From positions 4,092,001-4,156,000 of the forward strand of contig JASJZH010000004.1 of the NCBI GenBank assembly GCA_037178975.1: a stretch of DNA of 64,000 nucleotides, given 5' to 3'. Source of the DNA: Oscheius tipulae (Eukaryota > Nematoda > Chromadorea > Rhabditida > Rhabditidae). This document shows positions 56,301 through 64,000 of this stretch, in pieces (position 1 is the stretch's first letter; every line of letters begins with the position of its first letter). The notes under the pieces are model-generated. The model saw only the letters and a list, made by a program, of their open reading frames with translations, had not been told where the DNA came from and ran no database searches. A program made the translations under genes and the position numbers.

Positions 56301-58942
56301 TTCTTTGTCCGTCGTCGGATCAATCATAGCCTCTGGCGGTGCTATGAACACCTTGAACCATAATTTTTGGGTACGAGCAGCCAACTTACAGATGGGTTCT
56401 TGTCGGCTACACTAGAATCAACTTCCAGCAGAGGTACCTCCAATGAATTCTCGGCCGTTGAAACCTTCGCAGCACAGTCATCAAAGAAGGCATTATAGGC
56501 ATTTTTATCGGAAATGAAGCTTCGTTCTTCTATGAATCGCATGAAGGACTGCGTCTCGCAGAATCTACAAACGACAAATTACTAAACAAGTACACTTCGT
56601 ACCGTTTGAAGAATTCGCTCCCCGATTTATCCCGAGAACGTAGAAAACCACCCAGATCGTACAAGTTGCCAGTATCGGTAGCCTTTGCACTACTCGGAGC
56701 ACTTTTGATGGGACGAAGAAAGCCCTGATAGCCGGCCATTAGGTGGCACATGAATCTGATATTGAAATGCACCGTATATAAATGGCTTACACACCGTAGA
56801 AATGCTTCTTGGATGGCGATTTCGATCTCTTTTTTTTGCTTCTGCCATTGGTATTCCTTGTCAACTGGAATGAACTCGTTCGTCTTCTGCTGGTTAGTTT
56901 GTTCAAAATTTTGGACGGATAATCTGAATTGAAAGATCTTTACTTTATGAGAAAGATGTTACTTTCTGTATAGAGACTCAAGGGTTCCGCGGAGTTGTTT
57001 TATGGCCTTTTTGGGGAACATGGACAGTTTGAGAAGGTGTCGAACAGAGGAGGCACTGATTGTGCTCGTGTCCAGGTCAAAACAGGTAACATCCTCTGGC
57101 GGATCCTCGTACAACTCGAAATATCTCGAATCGACTCCGGCAATGAACGGGAGAGGGGCGTGGAGAACTCCTGCCAGACCTAGTGGACATTGAGGTACGT
57201 AAGGGCACTGCCAATGGAAGGGGAACATTAACGAACAGATCGACTCTGCGACTGCTGTCAACATCCAAGATCTAAACACAGAAACACAGAGTAGTGAATA
57301 GGGAGAAAGGCAAATACCTCAGCGAATGAACCAATATTTTCTGCTCCAATAAGGCTAAAAGCATCAAATACATCAAATTGTCAGGTCCCAGGGCTTTCAG
57401 CGCTTCAAAGTGTTGGGCTCCTAGAGAGACTTTTGAAAAGAAAGACAAAAAGATACCATTTAACGGCAGCTGACTCTCGTCGTGCGATTCGAAGCAAATG
57501 CTTTCCGCGCCGAGCGTCATTAGGACTCTGGGCCGTTTTGGAGTAGGAAACGAGACTTCGTATCTCTGAAACAGATGGACATATTCAAGTGATCATAAAA
57601 ACTAACCAAATGGGACAGATACCGTTCGATAGGAACTGCGCTAATTCCGACTCCTTGGGACATCCGATGGATAAAGTAGAGGAATCTCTTGAAAGATTGG
57701 AAGAAGGGATAGCGTGAGATCAAACAGATAGCAAGATTTGTATGAAACTCTAACTGAAAACACCTTTTATAATCGAAAACTAAAAAATACCTGGTCTGCT
57801 GGATCATTGTTACTGGAAGAATCTTCAACGGCCCCTCCTTCATCTCGCGGAAGAAGATCCAGTTTTTCTAGCTGTTCCTCAGTCAGTTTTTGATTGTACT
57901 TTTCATAGAACGAGACAGCAGCTCCGTAGAACTTGGTTCCATCCTAAGAATAATCCTTGTAAAAAACTAATTAAAAAAAACTCACTTCGTCAGTTAGAAC
58001 AAATGTGGTAAAAGACTTGTCGACAGGCTGACATTTCACAGGCCAACACTCGATAAGAGCGCCCATAGGAAGACAAAAAAGAGGAATGTTTTGAGCTAGA
58101 CGGAAATCGTCTTCCTGATTCGCCGGTTTCGGGAAATAATCAAGGACTGTTGGCTTGTAAGCTAGTCGTTTGGATGTTCCTTGGGATTTTTTGTAACACA
58201 GGTACACATCCCATCCGACCATTCCCTCAAACAGAAGATGAATTAATGCGATGGAAAAACTGACTCGATTTAGATTCTTGGGTATTTTGTAATATGTGTG
58301 AGGAGGAATTTCGCCTTTGTTAGCCATAATCACGCAAATATCGGTCACAACGAATTGGCTAGGAGCACTATTCGGGGCGGCCCTTCGATATGTGAGGAAA
58401 ATCGACTGTAAATTACTGGTGATTCAGACGAGAGGAAGACTGACCTGAGAGGCATTATTCACATTGGCCAGACGTCCAAAAGGCGTCGTTTTCAAGATGT
58501 TCGTGTCCACCATCGGCTTCTCTCCTCTCCCTGTAGCAAAATTCTATCGTGAACAAGAAACGACTAACCCTCATCTAGAACTCCGATATCAATCAAAGGA
58601 GGCTTGTGATATCCTCGCCGGTAGCCCAGAAAAACACTCGGCATTCGAAGAGATCCATGATTGAGATCGGCTGGATAGCCAAGAGGTGTGGTGGATATCA
58701 TTTCAAAGCCATCTGGTATCTGAAGTTATAATATCTTGTTCAAAAGCACTATGAAAAGTTACCACTTCTCCGAGACTTGGAAAGATGACGACCACATCCG
58801 TGATGGGGGCCAACGGTTGTACATTTCTGCATCCGCATTCTTGTTGAGAAGGAGAGAGTTGCTCCGAGGAGTTGTAATCGAGTCCAGCTATCACGAAATG
58901 TTCAAAAAGACGTCTTTCCCCGTCATTCCCAGGGGCCGACAT
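53313..58942 (-). CDS. denn-4: DENND4/Crag-family DENN-domain Rab GEF
   Basis: DENND4 proteins activate Rab10-type GTPases in basolateral and secretory traffic. Start [21 protein letters not shown] (ATG 58942), then [17 protein letters not shown] and a MABP-like N-terminal domain. DENN domain pieces follow: [20 protein letters not shown] with [26 protein letters not shown], and [25 protein letters not shown]-like helical segment characteristic of DENND4 ([22 protein letters not shown]) comes next. Then a zinc-binding [17 protein letters not shown]...LNTVCPYC and the C-terminal [16 protein letters not shown]. Many short introns; the last exon frame is fixed by this C-terminal match, giving TAA at 53313-53315. 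Start supported by a gttttcag acceptor about 10 bases upstream. The symbol is by family and from memory. Confidence 0.9.
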
Positions 58943-59220
58943 ACGATTGTTACTGAAAACTTTAGATGTTTTGATGAACAGAAATATTGCGACATTTCGG
59001 CAATGTTGCTTTGCAAATAAAAACAACCGGTGGCGTCAAGGTGAAAATGACGTGAAGCAAGTACGCAGAAGTCAGAAAATTAGCAGGCAAATAAGATTGC
59101 ACTCATATTGCTTTACAAGAACAGAAAAGACAGAAATGAAGAAAAGAGGAGGAACGAAACCAAGCAAGATTCGACAAAAAAAGAGGGAAAAAAATGAAAA
59201 ACTTCATTGTAACAAACAGA

Positions 59221-60957
59221 TCACACGGGTTTGTTGTCCTTCCACCATTGTCTCACCAAGTTGTGACCTTCTTCTGTCACAATGACCAGCTGTTGTTGAT
59301 TGTCTGCATACTGAAGAATATCGTTTTCCAGCGAAAAGTCCCTCACACCTGGAACAGAAATAAATAGGTTTTTGAAGAGGGGAAACGGACCGTTGTACTC
59401 GCGTTCACTCTCAAAGGCTGTATAGAAGACGGCATCTACAAGATTCAGACGTTTCCGTTCATCTTCCCACAGTCGAACCTGATCTGCCACCTGAAAAGAC
59501 CTTTTTCATAGCAAAAAGAACAATTTACGGTTATGGGGAGGCAGTTGATAGGGCCTCTATTGGAAACACATTGGGAATGAGCGTTAGTGCGCAGGAACGA
59601 GACAATTTGGGCAGCTGTGATTCCAACTTGAAGTGCACGGCGAACAGACTCTCTGGTCAATATTCCAACACACATATCATTGAATCTGAGAAAGTGGGAG
59701 ATAAACAAAAAGACGAGGAACCTGTATGTCATCTCTGTAAAGGTGGAAAGAATTGCAAGTTGTAGACTGCTGTCGGTATAGGCATACAGACGGAAGTTGG
59801 TTTCAACGATGACATTTCCCGATTTTCGATCTTCTGTGACTTCCTGTTCTCGACCGACGGACAAGTTCCATAAGAGGGGAGTTAGAAAGAAGAAGCTGGA
59901 AAATCAACGTCTGAACTAAAGGGATTCGACTACAAACCCGTCTTTGGACTTCCTCACAAAAACCAAACCCAGTTCGCGAAGATGACTGATCATTTCCTTC
60001 TGTTTTGACGACCAGCTATCGTCCATTAGAAAACAAGACCTAGCCGGGTCATTGCCTGAAGATAATAATGAGAAGAAGAAGAGAAAAGGCCTACTTTTGT
60101 CGATACATAAAATGATCCTGACCAGCAGTTCGATCAGTTCCAACACGTCTGTGCCTTTCTCTGCCTCCATTTTCAAATATTCTGAAGACGATGGTTGGTA
60201 AGAAACAGAAAATACCTCGAATGTACGTCCACATCTGTTGGACAGTGCTGAGAAGCAGGAATTGGAATCCGGTAGACGTGATCTCGATTTCGCCGACAGA
60301 ACTACTTGTGAAGCCAGCACTTTTGAACAGTTCGCGAGTCTCTTTCGAGACGGCTGACATGTTTTGCTCGGATGGCAAGGCTAGATATCTAAGGGCAATT
60401 GTGGGTACACTTTTGAATAGAAATACTTCAAAATGCATTCCCAGCGTTCGGTGGACTTTTTGGAAATGTTGGCTGTTTTCTTCTTGACATCAGAGTCTGA
60501 TGGCAGAAGACCAGCACATCTTTGAGCTCCAAGCATTACGGCATGCAGGTACGAACGGCGGAAATCGCTCTAAAACGACTGATTGGGTGAACAAGATTTT
60601 GACTGACGTTGATGATCAGATTTTCACCAGAGTAGTGAGCAATCTTGAGATCAAGTAGCAACTTCACGCATTGCATGAACTGCTGCTGCAGTTTTTCATG
60701 CTTCAGGAGATCCCTGAAGATTAAGTATCTGACGTACTTCGGAGCCGTACCCAACATTGCTGTTCCAAATGAGTTTGACTACAATTTGTTGTGTGATGGC
60801 AGGTAAAAGACGGAATGCGAACAGGGCTGAATTTTGGTGAAGAAGGGAAGATGGTAATCTTACTTGTGGAAGGACGACGATGAAGATGAAGAAGATCTTT
60901 TTCTGATAGGGTAACAAGATACTCTAGAAAGACACTAACTTCCTCACTACCCGCCAT
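59221..60957 (-). CDS. gtf-2H4: GTF2H4, TFIIH subunit p52
   Basis: p52 holds the XPB helicase in TFIIH, which opens promoters and repairs DNA. Start MAGSEEVSVFLEYLVTLSEK (ATG 60957). Helical repeats follow (QQFMQCVKLLLDLKIA, AVSKETRELFKSAGFT, FQFLLLSTVQQMWTYIR, LELIELLVRIILC, MISHLRELGLVFV). Next come NVIVETNFRLYAYTDSSLQL and AILSTFTEMTYRF, then ILTRESVRRALQVGITAAQI. The typical C-terminus VADQVRLWEDERKRL and VIVTEEGHNLVRQWWKDNK ends at TGA 59221-59223. Both the NFR.YAYT block and the QIRLWE..R block are hallmark p52 sequences. A tttttccag acceptor sits just before the ATG and an AATAAA about 95 bases further upstream, in the intercistronic gap after CNOT11. Confidence 0.93.
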
Positions 60958-61123
60958 TATCACTGGAAAAATGACAGTAAGAGCATGCAATGAAACGAAA
61001 ATAATGAATAGACAAAACTCTTCTTCTCTTTTCGAAAACAATTCTTTAGATTTATTTACATATTGAAGAATAGTCAACGTGGCAATTTAGAAAATAACAA
61101 TAACCTGTAGTGATAAAATAATG
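60958..61123 (-). promoter_or_regulatory. Operon-type junction between CNOT11 and GTF2H4
   Basis: Reading on the minus strand, the CNOT11 TAG is followed by an AATAAA (61051-61056 on +), then about 90 bases to a tttttccag acceptor (AG at 60963-60964) placed six bases before the GTF2H4 ATG. This is the classic nematode intercistronic arrangement. Confidence 0.65.
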
Positions 61124-63243
61124 CTAAGAAGGTACACATTTACGAAGGAATTCCTGTAGTTTTTGAAAAAGTCCAGTTGCCTCGCGATGTTCGCTGTTCC
61201 GAAGAGCGAAAGCTTGTATTTCTGTCAAACAGTTTTTTGTGTTGTCGTTAATCTGAAACATGAAAAATTTGCAAAAAAAAGCATCTGAAAACTTACTTGC
61301 GTATGAAGAATGCCCTCGTTGAGTATAGTGATGACGAATGAGCTGAAGATGCGGACATGACGAGCTTTTTGTGAAGAAGATGTAGTTGAATCGCAAATGG
61401 CCATGAGAGCGTCGAAATATTCGAGTAATATATCGGTCGGAAGATTCGGGATATTCTACAAGCAAGGTAATATAAGCAGCGAAGAAGCATACCCTGTACA
61501 GTCGCAAAACTATCTCGACACACTGGACAGAAAAGCCTAGTTCCATCAAACTCAGAAGATGTCTGAAAGGAAATAAGCAACGGTAAAACAGATCTTCACA
61601 TGTATACTTTCGAAGGTTCCATTTTGACTATTCGGTAAATCAATTCGGAGAAAAACCGGACATGGAACTCGATGTAAGGGTTGAATATAGTTGGCGACAC
61701 TTCGGTAATTTCGTTAAAGAACTTGTCAGTGTCGGGCGCACGATGAACGTAGTCGAATGCACTAATGAAGTGATTTTGCCTAAATTCTTGTGTAAGTAAA
61801 TTTTTTAAAGAAAAAATATACGTGATAGCCTCTCGACTGATCATCCGCTGGATAATCGTATCATAAAGTGTTGACTTCGTAATTTCGGACAATACGGCTG
61901 CATTGGAGCCTAGAGAAAAAAGTTAGTGAGTTTCGGAAGCCTACCTTGGGGCTGTTGTCCAGCGTTTGCCTCGGTGTTTGAACGGGCTTGTTTTGTTGCT
62001 GGAACTACAATGGAGAATGCTAGAGAACATTTGGAGCAAACCTCGAAGATCCTTCTGTATTTCCTTCAAAACAGCGGAAAGTTGTTGACTCAGAGGCTGA
62101 AGTTCCGAGTTAGAGACAAAAGAAAACATTCTTTACAGAGTCTCGCTCCCAAGTTGCTCTTCCTGGTATCTCAAACGACGGCGCTCTTGTTTCAAGAGTA
62201 GTCGGCACTGTCACTAGATCGACTTCAAATAGTGTGCCTATCAAAGTGATGAGTTCTTCTGTATCCAGCTCTGTAGGTCTAAACAAACTTGAATGATGAA
62301 ATGATTATATTGTACTGACAAGATTTCTGCTTCCGGCTCAGCCTCCATCAATGTCCCAGAAGGAAAAATTAAGCCAGGAATTCCATTTGCTTGTATATCT
62401 TTGAGCCATCGTTGAAGCTGATTTTCGAAAACGATTTTCAGCGTCTCGTATTCTTCCTAAAATTGAAGTTGTTGGACGCGAAAAAATATATGCTTACCGG
62501 CAGTGGGCTTAGAAACGAACTTTTTGAGTAATTATTATAAATGTCGTTCGCCGTCAGTGCTTGCAATTCTAAGCCTTTCTTTCCAAGAAGCATTCTCGCC
62601 ATATGTCTTTCGATCACATTTGGAACTAGTTTTAAACCGGGAAATTGAACATTTTCGTGGTCTTCTGCCGCCTAAAAACATGGTGACAAAGAACAGAACG
62701 AACATACAAGCCGGAGAAAAAATTCTATAAAAATGTGTCCGAGCATGTTCTCCTTGTTTTTCTCTGTCTTTCTTTTCAGCCACGGCTCTAGTTCACGTAC
62801 TCTGAAAGTTGTGGTAAAACAGAACATAAATTGCTAACTTGTATACAAGGTACAGCAAAATGATTCGAGGTTGAACCAGACGCTTTTCTTGCTTTTTGTC
62901 CGCTGAAGACAAAAATTCGAACAATAGAACCAGCGCAGAGCCAATTGACAACTGGCAACGTCCTTTGAATGCCTAACGAGATTTTGCCACTAAGAAGTTG
63001 AAGAAGAGAATTTACCTCAAGGAATTCGCTAGATATTCTGCCTAGTTGTTTTGAATTTGAAGTAATTAGTCTAAAATAGTAATGTTTTAGGAGTAAAAAA
63101 GAAAGGAACCTGGCAATGACAGGATAATCTTGTTTTCGCAGTTCTCCATTGTCGTCAACCACGAGATCGAAGGGGTCTTCCTCCGCTATTGATGATGCCT
63201 TTGATTGAGAAGGTCCCTTTCTCTTCTTGTCCTTTTTTCCCAT
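61124..63243 (-). CDS. ntl-11: CNOT11, CCR4-NOT deadenylase complex subunit
   Basis: CNOT11 binds the NOT1 N-terminus with CNOT10 in the cytoplasmic complex that shortens mRNA poly(A) tails. Start MGKKDKKRKGPSQSK (ATG 63243), a lysine-rich tail. A helical N-terminal domain follows (LLFEFLSSADKKQEKRLVQP, RIILLYLVYK). The C-terminal DUF2363-type domain is clear: NPYIEFHVRFFSELIYRIVK, MELGFSVQCVEIVLRLYR, IPNLPTDILLEYFDALMAIC, HVRIFSSFVITILNEGI and LTEIQAFALRNSEHREATGL, then FQKLQEFL before TAG at 61124-61126. These follow the human CNOT11 order ([36 protein letters not shown]). Many short introns. It heads the minus-strand gene chain and is divergent from the dehydrogenase gene 272 bases away. 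Confidence 0.9.
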
Positions 63244-63515
63244 TGGGAAATGCTACGAAAAAAACTTTAAAAAAAAGTAGTATGGCTGAGCCCAATTAAA
63301 AATGTACGTGATGTTTGAATTTGCCCGCATTTGCGTACTGCTCGATTGCTAAAAGTCTTGTTCTCATTTGTCACATTTCCTCCTTACTCTCCCCTTCGGC
63401 ACTTTTGTCTTTGCAAAGCTGTAGTATAGACTAGCCTAACATAACATTTTCTCATATATCTTTAACGAAAAAGCATATTAGCTCTTTAAAAGAAATTTAT
63501 GTATGTTCCAGATCT
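63244..63515. promoter_or_regulatory. Divergent promoter region, CNOT11 / dehydrogenase
   Basis: 272 bases between divergent start codons. No specific motif claimed. Confidence 0.5.
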
Positions 63516-63581
63516 ATGGCAGCTTTGAACACAACCAAGTTCCTCACAGATCGGGTTGCTGTAGTTACGGCATCTACAAAG
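63516..63581 (+). CDS. First exon of a short-chain dehydrogenase/reductase (partial)
   Basis: Encodes MAALNTTKFLTDRVAVVTAS then TK, ending at a GGTAAG donor in phase 0. The segment F..DRVAVVTASTK is the first beta strand and start of the nucleotide-binding loop of SDR enzymes (usual continuation GIG), closest in form to DHRS4-type carbonyl reductases (KVAIVTAST.GIG). The rest of the gene lies beyond the window; the 419 bases that follow read as intron. Confidence 0.6.
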
Positions 63582-63639
63582 GTAAGATCCTTATCTGACG
63601 TTTGCTCCACAAAAATGTTCGTCCAGTTTGATAACTTAA

Positions 63640-63850
63640 AGCAGGGTTGCAACGAGCTGGGCCTTTTCCCAAAAATTTGTTCGGCCCGGCACAAAATCTC
63701 AAAAAGTCCGGGTAAAGGGAAACATACAATACTAGGTAATATTTCGAAGAGCTCATCGAGTAGATGAAGGCGTTTCTAAATAACGTTCCGTGACCTGGCC
63801 CTTTGGAAGGCCTTTCAACGGTCGGCGTCGCAAGGAGCTTACTCACAGCT
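63640..63850. repeat. GC-richer, repeat-like block in the dehydrogenase intron
   Basis: A stretch with GGGTTGCAACGAGCTGGGCC at its left and GGCCTTTCAACGGTCGGCGT then CGCAAGG at its right, partly mirror-like (TTGCAAC..GGGCC against GGCC..CAAC), suggests a small non-autonomous repeat. Complementarity is imperfect and I see no second copy here. Confidence 0.25.
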
Positions 63851-64000
63851 CTCCAACAATTTCTGTCATTGATTCGAATAGAAGCTGTTCCTTTTCTTAT
63901 CGAGTAGAATAAAGCGAGCTCAAGGCACTTGGTTGTTATCTCAGTATTATTGGTTATTATTTAAGCTCGTGTATTTTCTGGTGAAAAAAAAATCATCGAA

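Overview
The window is nuclear DNA from a rhabditid-type nematode. Genes are compact, most introns are 37 to 60 bases with GT..AG ends, several start codons sit just downstream of T-rich AG sites that look like spliced-leader trans-splice acceptors, and same-strand genes are packed 100 to 300 bases apart as in nematode operons. The proteins resemble Caenorhabditis elegans orthologues but clearly differ, so this is another species that I cannot name. From memory, the block arl-8 / brk1 / nuo-3 / coq-3 / gdi-1 and unc-22 all map to C. elegans chromosome IV, so this is probably the equivalent chromosome.

Layout. Bases 1-1024 (+) hold the 3' end of an FGD/EXC-5-like FYVE-PH gene, with possible unidentified minus-strand exons behind it (958-2126). 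A small unidentified spliced gene lies at 3462-4124 (+). Bases 4740-7950 are a decayed, transposon-rich zone: an armadillo-like fragment, a 1.59 kb Tc3-like element with 213-base inverted repeats, and a pogo/Tigger-like remnant. A short RTF1-like gene (8096-9015) and a long tandem-domain S28 carboxypeptidase gene (9855-13687) follow. An intronless CK1/TTBK-like kinase pseudogene and a dead mariner element occupy 14054-16316.

From 16489 to 22248 comes a tight housekeeping block. arl-8 (-) is divergent from brk1, nuo-3 (complex I NDUFA6), coq-3 (ubiquinone methyltransferase) and gdi-1 (Rab GDI), all on the + strand. The brk1 stop and nuo-3 start are separated by a single base.

From 23017 to 63243 everything real is on the minus strand. 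In transcription order these are CNOT11, GTF2H4 (TFIIH p52), DENND4/Crag, TSEN54 and then the giant twitchin gene unc-22 (about 28.6 kb, Ig/Fn3 super-repeats plus a kinase). Intergenic gaps are only about 165 to 300 bases, which suggests one or more operons. At 63516 (+) the first exon of a short-chain dehydrogenase starts and runs out of the window.

The most notable observations are: the tandem S28 protein has lost the catalytic serine in both domains and the histidine in one; the one-base brk1/nuo-3 junction; a phase-supported internal start for unc-22 with a perfect hairpin about 100 bases upstream; and a perfect 27-base inverted insertion inside the dead mariner. I saw no tRNA, rRNA or CRISPR features.
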